Below are positions 8,265 through 17,090 of a DNA stretch of 64,000 nt, piece by piece. Under the pieces are notes generated by a model, which ran no database searches, was not told the DNA's origin, and saw only the letters and a program-made list of their open reading frames with translations. How positions within the stretch are numbered: position 1 is the stretch's first letter; every line of letters starts with the position of its first letter. The position numbers and the translations under genes were made by a program. Source of the stretch: Haloactinospora alba (GTDB taxonomy: Bacteria; Actinomycetota; Actinomycetes; Streptosporangiales; Streptosporangiaceae); contig NZ_VFQC01000002.1 in NCBI RefSeq assembly GCF_006717075.1, positions 248,001 to 312,000 on the forward strand. Direction: 5' to 3'.

Positions 8265-8890
8265 TTGAGCCATCCCCCGAATTTCGCCGGAACGGCACAA
8301 CCGCCCCGGAGCCGGCTCGCCGTCGCGAGCCTCGTCCTGGGACTCGCCAATGTCCTGTGCCTGTTCCTGCTGTTCATCCCCCCGATCGTCGGGATCGTAC
8401 TCGGTGCCCTCGGGATCCGGGACGCCAGGTAGGGACGGCGTCGCGGACAGGGATGGCGATAGCGGGAACGGTCCTCAACGGAGTCTTCCTCCTCGTCGCT
8501 TTGGTCGCCCTCATCGGCGGGATGTCCGACTCCTCGGAGAACGACCCGAAGGGCTCCCCCGCCCCTCCGTCGGCCTCCGTCTCCGCCACCTCTCCCTTGG
8601 AGAGCACGGCTTCCGCCACGGAGGAGACCGAGACTACGGAGCCCGCGGAGGAGACGGACGAACCGAACGAGGAGACGCCCCCGGAGAACGGCGGCCAGGA
8701 CTCGGGCACGGATTCCGGGGAGGACACGCGGGACGAGCCCGCGCCGGAGCCGGAACCCGAGGAACCCGAGCATCCGGCCGGAGCGACGGCTCGGTGCAAC
8801 GACGGCACTTACTCCTACTCGGACCACCGGCGCGGCACGTGCTCCCACCACGACGGCGTGGACGTGTGGATCAACCGGCCGCCGTCCTGA
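8265..8890 (+). pseudogene. DUF4190 / DUF3761 membrane protein gene with a frameshift at 8427-8432
   Basis: A TTG start at 8265, preceded by GGAG, opens a frame ending in a DUF4190-like membrane hairpin (SLVLGLANVLCLFLLFIPP and GIVLGALGIRDAR) that stops at TAG 8430-8432. One base out of register, the frame continues as VGTASRTGMAIAGTVLNGVF, the normal second half of a DUF4190 hairpin. After that come a long acidic Ser/Glu/Pro linker and a C-terminal DUF3761 module (CNDGTYSYSDHRRGTC) to a TGA at 8888-8890. One missing G in the AGG run would restore a single protein of about 208 residues. It is either a disrupted gene or a base-calling error; alternatively the distal part could be translated from ATG 8453. 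Confidence 0.7.
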
Positions 8891-8915
8891 CCGGCGTCTC
8901 TTACCAGCACCGGGT

Positions 8916-9632
8916 TCACTCCCGGTTCTCGCCCGTTCCCGACAGCGACAGGCTCTCGGGTATGGCGTCGAAAGCGCGCCCGAGCCGGTGCAGGAGGGCG
9001 TTCCTGCCGCCCTCGGCGTTGGCGTACACCCAGGTACGGGCGGCCACGCTCCAGGCGGTCGCCGTCGTTTCCGCGAGGATCGCTAGCCGCATGTCATCGG
9101 GGGCCATCCCGAGTTTCCCCGCCAGGCAGGTGGCGATCCGCTGGTGCACGGTGGTCCGGTAGTGGGCCGTGTGGGCCTGCACCACCGGGCAGGAGTTCAC
9201 GAGGCGGCGCGTGGCGACGTAGTGCTCGTCCCACTCCGCGGGCAGGGCGGCCACGGTCTCGGTCATGGTGGCGCGCAGTTCCGTCAGTACGGGGCCTGAG
9301 ATCCGGCGCCCCGCCAGCACGGCGAGGTAGGCCGACCAGATGACGGTCTCCCCCTCGATCGCCACGGTCTCCTTGCGTTCGAAGTTGCGGAAGAACGTGC
9401 TCTTGGAGACCTCCACCTTCTCGGCCAGGTTGTCGACGGTGACCGCGTCGAACCCCTGTTCGAGGAACATCCGCATCGCCGCGTCGACGAGCGCGCGCCG
9501 GGTGCGGAGCTTCTTGCGCTCCCGCAGCGGCAGGCACTCGCTGGGCGGGCCGAGCCCCATCAGGGTGAGTTTCTCCCGCTCCTCGGGCGGCAGGGCGGAC
9601 AGGTCGACCACGGGTTCCTCGGAGTCCTTCAT
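8916..9632 (-). CDS. TetR-family transcriptional regulator
   Basis: This 238-residue protein has an N-terminal TetR helix-turn-helix (TRRALVDAAMRMFLEQGFDA, then LAEKVEVSKSTFFRNFERKE) starting near residue 42, and a helical ligand-binding C-terminal domain. An N-terminal extension of about 40 residues precedes the DNA-binding domain, which is longer than usual. It is divergent from the FMN reductase/VOC pair and probably controls it through the dyad at 9728-9741. Confidence 0.9.
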   Translation of the reverse strand: MKDSEEPVVDLSALPPEEREKLTLMGLGPPSECLPLRERKKLRTRRALVDAAMRMFLEQGFDAVTVDNLAEKVEVSKSTFFRNFERKETVAIEGETVIWSAYLAVLAGRRISGPVLTELRATMTETVAALPAEWDEHYVATRRLVNSCPVVQAHTAHYRTTVHQRIATCLAGKLGMAPDDMRLAILAETTATAWSVAARTWVYANAEGGRNALLHRLGRAFDAIPESLSLSGTGENRE

Positions 9633-9727
9633 CCCTCCAGTCTATCGATGAGACACCGGGAAACAAGAAAGACAGGAAACCTTTTACTACTTGCTACCTT
9701 TAGATCCTTGGTTTAATCTGACACTTA

Positions 9728-9741
9728 GTTTCATAAGAAAC
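9728..9741. promoter_or_regulatory. Dyad GTTTC-ATAA-GAAAC in the tetR/FMN-reductase promoter region
   Basis: A perfect dyad sits in an AT-rich divergent intergenic region, 41 bases before the FMN-reductase start. Two further GGAAAC elements occur at about 9658 and 9676. It is a reasonable binding site for the adjacent TetR protein; that link is inferred from position only. Confidence 0.45.
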
Positions 9742-9781
9742 GGGATTGAGAACGATCCCGTGTTCACCCCTGGAGACCGCC

Positions 9782-10375
9782 ATGACCGACACCCCACTGA
9801 ACACCGCCGTACTCGTCGGCAGCACCCGCGAGAACCGCTTCGCCCCCAATCCGGCGGCCTGGTTCGTCGACCACGCGAAACAGCGCGACGACCTCGCCCT
9901 CGACGTGATCGACCTGGCCGAAACCCCGTTGCCCACCGTCCAGCAGGCCCACCCGGTCTACACCGGCCACTACCCCTCACCCGACGTGCGCGCCTTCGCC
10001 TCCCGTATCGCGGCCGCCGACGCGTTCGTCGTCGCCGCCGCCGAGTACAACCACTCCTTCCCCGCTCCGCTGAAGCTCGCCATCGACTCGGTGCACCCGG
10101 AGTGGCGCGCCAAACCGGTCGGGTTCGTCTCCTACGGCGGCCTCGCGGGCGGACTGCGCTCCGTGGAACAACTCCGGCTCGTGTTCGCCGAGCTGCACGC
10201 CGTCACCATGCGCGACACGGTCAGCTTCCCCAACTACTGGAAGGAGTTCGACGCCGACGGGAACCCCACGAACCCGGACGGTGTCGCGGCGGCGGCCACG
10301 ACCATGCTCAACCAGCTCGTCTGGTGGGGCACCACGCTGCGCGACGCCAAGCGGGACCACCCCTACGACGTGTGA
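9782..10375 (+). CDS. NADPH-dependent FMN reductase family protein
   Basis: This 197-residue flavodoxin-fold protein has the FMN-binding loop AVLVGSTRENRFAPNPAAW at its N-terminus and the second conserved segment AAEYNHSFPAPLKLAID around residue 97, both typical of the ArsH/YieF/SsuE-type NAD(P)H:FMN or quinone reductases. The ATG at 9782 follows TGGAGACC. It is followed 37 bases later by a VOC-family gene, likely in the same transcript, and is divergent from a TetR regulator. A detoxification or redox role under TetR control is plausible. Confidence 0.9.
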   Translation: MTDTPLNTAVLVGSTRENRFAPNPAAWFVDHAKQRDDLALDVIDLAETPLPTVQQAHPVYTGHYPSPDVRAFASRIAAADAFVVAAAEYNHSFPAPLKLAIDSVHPEWRAKPVGFVSYGGLAGGLRSVEQLRLVFAELHAVTMRDTVSFPNYWKEFDADGNPTNPDGVAAAATTMLNQLVWWGTTLRDAKRDHPYDV

Positions 10376-10412
10376 CCCGCCGCCCCCCACCACAGCGAAG
10401 GAGACACGGACA

Positions 10413-10742
10413 ATGCCCACCCTCGGAAACCTCTCCGTCACGATCGTGCACTGCGAGAACTACGCCGAGATGGTCGCCTTCTACCGCGACCGGCTCGGTT
10501 TCCCCGTGCTGGAGGAACACCCGCAGGCCACCGTTCTGCGTACCGGCAACGGAGGCGAGCTCGTGTTCAGCGGCCAGGAGGACGAACCGCCCTTCCGGCT
10601 GGGCTTCACCGACACCGACGTGGAGGCGGCACGCGCCGACCTCTCCGACCTCAGCCCAAGCGAACTCCGCCCTCACAAGAACGGCCGCGGTTTCACCGCC
10701 TGGGACCCCGAGGGCAACACGCTCGAGTTCGTCGACGACTAG
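10413..10742 (+). CDS. VOC-family (glyoxalase/bleomycin-resistance fold) protein
   Basis: This 109-residue single-module protein has the paired beta-alpha-beta-beta-beta units of the vicinal-oxygen-chelate fold: SVTIVHCENYAEMVAFYRDR, LGFPVLEE, and near the end GFTAWDPEGNTLEFVD. The last supplies the usual metal-ligand Glu. The first position is His in IVHCENY. The ATG at 10413 is preceded by GAAGGAGAC, which excludes the longer upstream frame. It probably forms an operon with the FMN reductase; its substrate is unknown. Confidence 0.88.
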   Translation: MPTLGNLSVTIVHCENYAEMVAFYRDRLGFPVLEEHPQATVLRTGNGGELVFSGQEDEPPFRLGFTDTDVEAARADLSDLSPSELRPHKNGRGFTAWDPEGNTLEFVDD

Positions 10743-10989
10743 GTCCTGTCGCCGGGCGCTGTTCGCCGCGGGCGGCGTCTTCCGGTGCCGCCCGGCACGG
10801 GCCCCGAGGCGGGATGCGGAGCGGATCCTCCGTCGACCGACGAAAACGCCGCCGGGCGGTGCGCCGGGGCGACGCGCAGCAGGACAAGCGTCCGCAACCA
10901 GGACCCGGACCCTGTCGACCGGACCTCACCCCGCCCCGTGGGGCCGGCGGCCACCGCCGGCCCCACTCCTCTCCGGCTGAGGAGCCACC

Positions 10990-12246
10990 ATGCGCCAGAC
11001 ACACACCCTCCCGCGCGACGAGCCTCCGGAACCGCCGAGCCCGCCCCCGCCCAGCAGGAGCACCATGTTCGCCCTGCTGGCCTCGGCCACCCTCGTGGTG
11101 ATGGCCGGAGCGGTCATCTCCCCGGTGGTGGCCCTGATCCGCGAGGACCTGGACCTGTCGTCCGACCAGGCCGGGCTCGTCATCACCACCCACTCACTGC
11201 TGATCGCGCTCTCCGGCCCCCTCGTCGGAACCGTCATCGACCGGATCGGCACCCGGCGGGTGCTCATGACCGGCCTGCTGGCCTACGCCCTGTTCGGCGG
11301 CGGGGCGGCACTGGCCGACACCTACCCGCTGCTCCTGGCCTCCCGCGCGCTGTTCGGCGTCGCCGCCGCCTGCGTGGTCAACGGCCTCACCGTGAGCCTG
11401 CTCAACCTGTGGCAGGGGCCGGCCCGCGACGCCGTGATGGGATACCGTGCCACCGCCAGCAGCATCGGCGGTGTGGTGTGGCCGCTGCTGGGCGGCGCGC
11501 TCGGCGAGATCAGCTGGCGCGGACCGTTCCTGGTGTACCTGGTGGCGCTGCTCGTTCTGGTGGGCACGGCGCTGCTCGTTCCCGAGACGCGTTCCTCCGC
11601 GCCGGACCGCGCGAGTACGTCCGAAACCCGGGGAGCCAGCACCTCGCCGGGTGTGTGGACCCTGCTGCGGAACCAGCCGGCGCTGCTGTGGCCCTACCTG
11701 CTGCTCTTCGCGATGGCCACGCTGCAGTACAGCATCGTGGTGTTCCTCCCCCAGCGGCTGGCGCAGCTCGGCGTGTCCAACACCATGACCGTGTCCGTGT
11801 TCATCTCGGTGATGACCGGCGCGACCGGCGTCATCGGCCTGTTCTACGGCCGTCTGCGCCGCAACCGGAGCTACCGTTCCCTCCTCACCGCCGGAACCGC
11901 GCTCCCCCTGGCGGGACTCGTGACGCTCGCCGCCGGAAGCCAACCGTGGATGCTGCTCGCTGGGCCGGTCCTGTTCGGCCTGGGTGCGGGGCTGGTCATG
12001 CCCGCCGCTCCGGTCCTGGTCAGTCAGGCGGTACCGGAACGGATGCAGGGCCGGGCCGCCTCCACCCTGAACTCGACGATGCTGCTGGGACAGTTCGCCT
12101 CGCCGATGCTGCTGGGGGCGTTCGCGGGACCCTTCGGCATCCGGGGCGTTTTCGTCGCGGCCGCGGTGGCCTGCGTCCTGCTGGTGCTGGCGGTGGCCGC
12201 GACGTTCCGCCAGGCCGATGCCCCGGTGGGAAGCGCCGAGGCCTAG
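10990..12246 (+). CDS. MFS transporter, DHA1-like
   Basis: This 418-residue protein has 12 predicted membrane helices after a proline-rich cytoplasmic N-terminus of about 25 residues. It shows the MFS motif GTVIDRIGTRRVLMTGLLAY between helices 2 and 3 and a second related loop (YGRLRRNRSYRSLLT) in the C-terminal half. The ATG is preceded by GAGGAG. It stands 247 bases downstream of the VOC gene and may belong to the same regulon. Its stop codon overlaps the stop of the convergent signalling gene in a shared CTAG. The substrate is unknown; efflux is the usual role. Confidence 0.88.
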   Translation: MRQTHTLPRDEPPEPPSPPPPSRSTMFALLASATLVVMAGAVISPVVALIREDLDLSSDQAGLVITTHSLLIALSGPLVGTVIDRIGTRRVLMTGLLAYALFGGGAALADTYPLLLASRALFGVAAACVVNGLTVSLLNLWQGPARDAVMGYRATASSIGGVVWPLLGGALGEISWRGPFLVYLVALLVLVGTALLVPETRSSAPDRASTSETRGASTSPGVWTLLRNQPALLWPYLLLFAMATLQYSIVVFLPQRLAQLGVSNTMTVSVFISVMTGATGVIGLFYGRLRRNRSYRSLLTAGTALPLAGLVTLAAGSQPWMLLAGPVLFGLGAGLVMPAAPVLVSQAVPERMQGRAASTLNSTMLLGQFASPMLLGAFAGPFGIRGVFVAAAVACVLLVLAVAATFRQADAPVGSAEA

Positions 12247-14021
12247 GAGAGGCCGGTGTCCTGTTCCGGAATGTCCTGCTCGAACCAGACCACCTTCCCC
12301 GTGGGGGTGGCACTGGTTCCCCAGCGCCGCGCGAGGTTGCTGACGAGCTGCAGCCCCCGGCCGTCCTCGTCGGTGGCGTCCGCGCGGCGCAGCACCGGCC
12401 GGTGGTGGTCGTCGTCGGCGACCTCGCACAGCAGGGCGTCCGTACGCAGCAGCCGCAGCTCGATCGGACGGGAGGCGTGCCGGATGGAGTTGGTGACCAG
12501 TTCCGTGGCCAGCAGTTCGGTGACCTCACTGCACAGCGACAGCCCCCACGCCTCCAGCGTGGTGCGCACCAGTCGCCGGACCCGGGCGGGTGTACTGTCG
12601 CGCGGTTGCAGGTACCAGTGCGCCACGTTGCCCTGGGAGATGCCGTGCAGCCGCGCCATGAGCAGGGCGGCGTCGTCCTCCCGGTCAGCGGGGCGCAACG
12701 CCTCCAGCAACCCCTCGCACAACGCGTCCAGCCGCTGGCCGGGCTCACCGAGGCTCGCGCACATCCGCTCCAGCCGGTCCCCGAGGTCGTGGCCGCGCTC
12801 CTCCACGACCCCGTCGGTGCACAGCACCAGCACGTCCCCGTCGTCCACCGGCACCTCGACCGGTTCGAACGCGACCCCGCCCAGCCCGATCGGGGCACCC
12901 GCCGGGAGGTCGAGGAGTTCCGCCCTCCCGTCCCGGTGCATGATCCCCGGCGGGATGTGACCCGCGTTGGCGAAGGTGCACCGGCGGGCCACCGGGTCGT
13001 AGACGACGTAGACGCAGGTCGCCAGGTAGTCGTCGCCGAGCTGTTGCGCCAGGTCGTCCAGGTGGCGCAGCACCTGGTGCGGCGGGAGGTCGAGCGCGGC
13101 CAGCGTCTGCACCGCCGTGCGGAACTGGCCCATCGCCGCCGCCGACCGGATACCGTGCCCCATCACGTCACCGACGACGAAGGCGACCCGGCCGCCCGGC
13201 AGTGGGATGGCGTCGAACCAGTCCCCGCCGACCTGTGCCGTGTCGCTGCTGCTCAGGTAGCGACTGGCGATCTCCACCCCGGCGAGCCACGACGGCAGGG
13301 TCGGCAGCATGCTGCGCTGCAGGGCATCGGCGACCGTGCTCTGCGTCTGGTACAGGTGGGCGTTGTGCACGCCGAGTCCGGCCTGCATGGACAGCTGCCC
13401 GGCCATCAGCGCGTCCGTGTCGTGGAACGGGGGGCGTTCCGGGCGGCGCAGCAGCAACACGACACCCAACGTCTGCCCCCGGACCCGCAGCGGCACCGCC
13501 AGCAGGGAGCAGCCGCGCATCAGCGCCGCCGAGTCACCGGTGGGGTGCCCCTCGGCGAGCTCCGCCGCCGCAGCCACGTCCACCCGCGACACCAGCACCG
13601 ACTCCCCGGTGACCATGGCGCGCCGCAGGGGGCTGGTGGACCGCAACATGTGGACGGCGCCCTGGGGTGCTCCCGGGTTCCACCGCTGGTGGTCGCCGTC
13701 GTGGGCGACCGCGACCCGACGCACCGCCGCGAGCCGGGGGTCGGGAACCTCCGGGAAGACCGTGTCGAGCTGGTTCTCGGCAGCCAGGGTCTCGGTGAGG
13801 TGCACCGCGGTGAAGTCGGCGATCCTGGGAACGAGCACGTCGCACAGCTCGCCGACGATGTGGTCCTTGTCCAGGCTGGCACCGATGCGCGCGGTCGCCT
13901 CGTTGAGGAACGCGAGCGAACCGTGCAGGAGCGGGAGCCGCTCGTCGTCGGCGTGCGGGGTGGCTTCGGCCGCCGAGGCGTCCCCGGGGACGGCGTCCCG
14001 GAATCCGCTCAACGAATCCAT
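12243..14021 (-). CDS. GAF - SpoIIE-type PP2C phosphatase - HATPase (RsbU/RsbW-like) signalling protein
   Basis: This 592-residue protein has three domains. Residues 30-185 form a GAF sensor. Residues 200-400 form a SpoIIE/RsbU PP2C phosphatase with the metal-binding motifs GGDWFDAIPLPGG, VVGDVMGHG and CVYVVYDP. Residues 455-590 form an anti-sigma-type HATPase with LLATELVTNSIRHA and GRGLQLVSNLARRWG. One polypeptide therefore carries both an anti-sigma-factor kinase module and the opposing phosphatase, as is common in actinobacterial partner-switching proteins. Its target would be an STAS anti-sigma antagonist, which is not encoded here. Its start at 14021 is an ATG (MDSLSGFRDA). Confidence 0.9.
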   Translation of the reverse strand: MDSLSGFRDAVPGDASAAEATPHADDERLPLLHGSLAFLNEATARIGASLDKDHIVGELCDVLVPRIADFTAVHLTETLAAENQLDTVFPEVPDPRLAAVRRVAVAHDGDHQRWNPGAPQGAVHMLRSTSPLRRAMVTGESVLVSRVDVAAAAELAEGHPTGDSAALMRGCSLLAVPLRVRGQTLGVVLLLRRPERPPFHDTDALMAGQLSMQAGLGVHNAHLYQTQSTVADALQRSMLPTLPSWLAGVEIASRYLSSSDTAQVGGDWFDAIPLPGGRVAFVVGDVMGHGIRSAAAMGQFRTAVQTLAALDLPPHQVLRHLDDLAQQLGDDYLATCVYVVYDPVARRCTFANAGHIPPGIMHRDGRAELLDLPAGAPIGLGGVAFEPVEVPVDDGDVLVLCTDGVVEERGHDLGDRLERMCASLGEPGQRLDALCEGLLEALRPADREDDAALLMARLHGISQGNVAHWYLQPRDSTPARVRRLVRTTLEAWGLSLCSEVTELLATELVTNSIRHASRPIELRLLRTDALLCEVADDDHHRPVLRRADATDEDGRGLQLVSNLARRWGTSATPTGKVVWFEQDIPEQDTGLS

Positions 14022-14100
14022 CGGTGCAAGGCTCCCTGCGTGGCGTCGGGCACCCGGACGCGCCGGCCCGGCGCGACGGGTGCGGGTCGGTTCTCCGGTC

Positions 14101-14808
14101 TCAGGCTGTTCCTCTCTCCTCCCCGTTCCCGCAGATCATGAATATCTGGATCTCGGGACGGGCCTGGGTCGAGGCGGGAGCGTACGAGAGGGTCCTCTCG
14201 TGCTCGACGGTGAACCCGGCACTGTGCAGCATCCCCCGGAGCTCGTCCCGGAAGTAGCCGGTCACCCTGAGGGTCTGCCCGAGGAACGGTATGGGGGCGT
14301 CGTCCACGTCGGCCTCGACCATGGCCAGGCCGAACCGGCCGCCGGGCACGAGCGCGCGCCGGACCAGGTCCAGCACCACCGGGATGCGGTCCCGCGTCAG
14401 GTGCAGCAGCGAGAAGCAGGAGACGACGGCGTCGTAGGTCTCCCGCTCGGGGTCGAGGTCGACCATGTCCCGGAGCAGGAAGCGCGCCTCGGGGACGTTG
14501 CGCTTGGCGACCTCCAGCATGCGCGGGGATATGTCGGTCCCGGTGACCCGGCACCCGCCGTCGACAAGCTGCCGGGTGGTGGGCGTGCCGGTCCCGCAGC
14601 CGAGGTCCAGCACCCGCGCCCCCGGCGGCAGGTCGGGCAGCAGCCGCTCCACCATCCCTATCTGGCCGTCCTTGTGCGGGAACGCCTCGTCGTAGCGGTC
14701 ACCGATCGCGTCATAGGCGGCCGCCTGGGCGGACTCGCGCTCCTCCCAGGACATGGCGCCGGAATCCGGAGTCTCCACGCCCGCGGCGTCGTTCTCGGTC
14801 ATCCTCAT
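14101..14808 (-). CDS. SAM-dependent class I methyltransferase
   Basis: This protein of about 235 residues has a Rossmann-fold methyltransferase core: motif I VLDLGCGTGTPTTRQLVDGG, the acidic loop VTGTDISPRMLEVAKR, motif II YDAVVSCFSLLHL and the post-II segment ALVPGGRFGLAMVE. The ORF extends upstream, but GAGGGAAAC precedes two close ATG codons (14808 and 14802); I chose 14808. It is divergent from a cytokinin-dehydrogenase-like oxidase, with a dyad between them. The methyl acceptor is unknown. Confidence 0.85.
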   Translation of the reverse strand: MRMTENDAAGVETPDSGAMSWEERESAQAAAYDAIGDRYDEAFPHKDGQIGMVERLLPDLPPGARVLDLGCGTGTPTTRQLVDGGCRVTGTDISPRMLEVAKRNVPEARFLLRDMVDLDPERETYDAVVSCFSLLHLTRDRIPVVLDLVRRALVPGGRFGLAMVEADVDDAPIPFLGQTLRVTGYFRDELRGMLHSAGFTVEHERTLSYAPASTQARPEIQIFMICGNGEERGTA

Positions 14809-14937
14809 GTTTCCCTCGTCTGGGTCGCCGGTGCCGCACGGTGCTGGCTCCTTTCCGACGGACACTGTCCGCCGAACAGGACCTGCCCCAGGCACGCACA
14901 CACATCAGCAGGCATACCCGAATAAAGCAGTGGAACT

Positions 14938-14965
14938 ATCACAGAGCATACAACTGTGCTGTGAT
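14938..14965. promoter_or_regulatory. Dyad ATCACAG-N14-CTGTGAT between methyltransferase and FAD oxidase
   Basis: A perfect 7-base inverted repeat, with further partial symmetry inside (AGCA and TGCT), lies in the 240-base divergent gap. The region is locally AT-rich and promoter-like. A CRP-like or other dimeric regulator could bind here, but no candidate regulator is adjacent. Confidence 0.4.
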
Positions 14966-15048
14966 GTGCTTCATAAGGAACAGGCGGGGCATGGGAGAAT
15001 GCTCCGGAAGAAGCACGCGAACCAGTAGACAAAAGGGGATAACCGGGC

Positions 15049-16461
15049 ATGGAGGCGTACCGGAGCGTCCAGGAGGCGGCCGCGGGAGCGGGAGGCATCC
15101 CGGAACTGGACGGGGAACTGACCCTCGCCCCGGAAGCGAGAGCGGCGGCCGCCGGGGACTTCGGTGGGCTCCCGCACGGGCACCCCTCGTTCGTGCTCCG
15201 CCCCGGTTCGGCCGACGACGTGGCCGCCATGCTGCGCTACTGCCGCGACAACCGGATCCCCGTCGCTCCCCGCGGTCAGGGACACTCCACGTTCGGCCAG
15301 GCGCAGGCTCCCGGCGGACTGGTCGTCGACACCGGAACGCTCGACAGCATCCACCTGGACGGCGACACCGCCGTGGTGGGCGCGGGCGCCCGTTGGAGCG
15401 AGCTGGTCCGGGCCACCCTGGCGCAGGGGCGCACCCCGCCGGTACTGACCGACTACCTGGAGCTCTCCGTGGGCGGGACCCTGTCGGTGGGTGGCCTCGG
15501 TGGCGCGGCCCACCAGCACGGTGCCCAGACCGACACCGTCACGGAGCTGGAGGTGGTGACCGGCTCCGGCCGGCGCACGGTGTGCTCCCCCGACCGCGAG
15601 CCCGGCCTGTTCCGCGCCGTCCTGGCGGGTCTGGGCCAGTGCGCGGTCATCACCCGCGCGACGCTCCGCCTGGCTCCCGCCCCGGAGACGGTCCGGCGCT
15701 ACCGCATCCCGCACTCGTCCGCCACGGCACTGACGGCCACCCAGCGGCGGCTCATCCGCAGTGGGGCGTTCTCCTACGTGGAGGGGCAGGCCCACCCGGA
15801 TGCGGAACTGCCCGAGGGGTGGCGCTACACCCTCGAAGCGGTCTCCCCGCTGAGCGGTGCCCCGGGCGGCGAGGAGGAGCTGGCCGGCCTGGGGTGCCGC
15901 CCCGGCCCGGACGAGGTGGAGGACCTGCCCTACCTGGACTTCGCCGACCGGATGGCGCCCGACGTGGCCTACCTGGAGTCGGTGGGGGCCTGGCACGACC
16001 CGCACCCGTGGTGGAACGCGTTCCTCCCGGACAGCACGGTCGACGCGGCCGTGCCGGAAACCATGGCCGGGCTGCGGCCCGCCGACGTCGGGCCGACCGG
16101 CATGGCACTGCTGTACCCGCTATTCCGCGACCGGCTGCACACCCCGCTGCTCCGGGTCCCGGACGAACCGGTGGTGTTCCTGTTCTCGCTGTTGAGAACC
16201 GCCACCCCCGAGCCGGGCGTTCCCAGCTCCCAGGAGATGGTGCGCGCCAACCGCGCGCTGTACGAGCGGGTGCGCGCCCACGGCGGGGTGCAGTACCCGG
16301 TGGGCAGCATCCCGATGGAGACACGGGACTGGCGCGAGCACTTCGGGGAGCGCTGGCCCCTGCTGGCCGAGGCGAAACGGGAGCACGACCCCGCCAGCGT
16401 CCTCACCCCCGGCCAGGGGATCTTCCCCGGTTCGGAGGGCTCCGCCCCCGCTCCGGAGTGA
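15049..16461 (+). CDS. FAD-binding oxidase, cytokinin-dehydrogenase-like
   Basis: This 470-residue VAO/PCMH-type flavoprotein contains APRGQGHSTFGQAQAPGGLV around residue 79. That is the GHS motif in which the His of cytokinin dehydrogenases binds FAD covalently. DYLELSVGGTLSVGGLGGAA around residue 135 and VTELEVVTGSGRRTVCS follow. The C-terminal half resembles the cytokinin-binding domain. No signal peptide is visible, so it is probably cytoplasmic. The start is ATG at 15049 with AAGGGG upstream. Whether the real substrate is a cytokinin or another amine/alcohol cannot be told from sequence. Confidence 0.82.
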   Translation: MEAYRSVQEAAAGAGGIPELDGELTLAPEARAAAAGDFGGLPHGHPSFVLRPGSADDVAAMLRYCRDNRIPVAPRGQGHSTFGQAQAPGGLVVDTGTLDSIHLDGDTAVVGAGARWSELVRATLAQGRTPPVLTDYLELSVGGTLSVGGLGGAAHQHGAQTDTVTELEVVTGSGRRTVCSPDREPGLFRAVLAGLGQCAVITRATLRLAPAPETVRRYRIPHSSATALTATQRRLIRSGAFSYVEGQAHPDAELPEGWRYTLEAVSPLSGAPGGEEELAGLGCRPGPDEVEDLPYLDFADRMAPDVAYLESVGAWHDPHPWWNAFLPDSTVDAAVPETMAGLRPADVGPTGMALLYPLFRDRLHTPLLRVPDEPVVFLFSLLRTATPEPGVPSSQEMVRANRALYERVRAHGGVQYPVGSIPMETRDWREHFGERWPLLAEAKREHDPASVLTPGQGIFPGSEGSAPAPE

Positions 16462-16551
16462 CGCCCGACCGCCGGTCCCGGTGCCAGCCGCGCCACGCGC
16501 GCCGCGCACACGCGGCTGTCGCCGATCCCGGTGCGGGCGAACCGTCCGGAA

Positions 16552-16734
16552 CTACTCCGGCATGGGCATGACGTCCTCCCAGTGCGGGACCTCCATCTCA
16601 GCACCGCACCGGCAGCAGCGTCCGTTGGGTTGCCAGTCGTGCGGGTGGCCCTCACCCGGCCAGCACGCGCAGCAGAGCACGTCGGCCTGCCAGTCGTGGA
16701 TACATTGCGTCCGCCGTGTCGAGCTGTCGGCCAT
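16552..16734 (-). CDS. 60-residue Cys-rich protein with tandem HDWQ...CCxC motifs
   Basis: The ATG at 16734 is preceded by TAGGAG at good spacing. The protein contains two copies of the same motif: IHDWQADVLCCACWPG and HDWQPNGRCCRCGAEM. Each copy has His, then Trp-Gln, then CCxC, giving two His and six Cys suited to binding one or two zinc ions. The tail is acidic. No membrane segment or signal peptide is seen. It lies between the FAD oxidase and the sensor kinase on its own. I do not recognise the family; a metal-binding adaptor is the best guess. Confidence 0.65.
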   Translation of the reverse strand: MADSSTRRTQCIHDWQADVLCCACWPGEGHPHDWQPNGRCCRCGAEMEVPHWEDVMPMPE

Positions 16735-17090
16735 CGAGGGAACTCCTAGCCGGGGTATGTCGCTCCGCACTTACAGCATCGCCCATTACTCTGCCAATCA
16801 TGGTCGCATGACACGGGGGAACCTCCTCGCCGCCGGTCCGTATCCGGCAGAAACCTTCCCGGCGTACCGGGCGTGGGGCCGCCGCCCGCGCGCCGCGCAC
16901 CCGGTGCGACTTCCAGCTGTGGGGGACTTACAACCGCCCTGTACCCGGCGCGCGCCCGCCGCCATACCGCCCTGGCCGGATGCGGCCACCGAAGGGAACG
17001 AGAACCCGGTTCCGACGTGAAAAACCCAATCCGAAACCAGGTTTTTCTTCCGACCGAAACCGGACGGGCACCCGCGCCGGGGACGCCGGT
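16735..17090. other. Intergenic stretch without a supported gene
   Basis: These 356 bases separate the start of the Cys-rich small gene from the end of the sensor-kinase gene. Short palindromic elements such as GAACCCGGTTC (about 17002) and a T-rich run near 17040 are present, but no convincing coding frame, RNA or terminator stands out. Confidence 0.4.

Noticed and set aside
6518-8890. 790-residue plus-strand open frame
   Set aside because: Most of it is antisense to the ECF42 sigma and DGPF genes; only its last part (from about 8430) matches a real protein and is annotated as part of the frameshifted DUF4190/DUF3761 gene.
10785-14141. 1118-residue plus-strand open frame
   Set aside because: It overlaps the MFS gene in another frame and runs antisense to the SpoIIE-type protein; no domain is recognisable.
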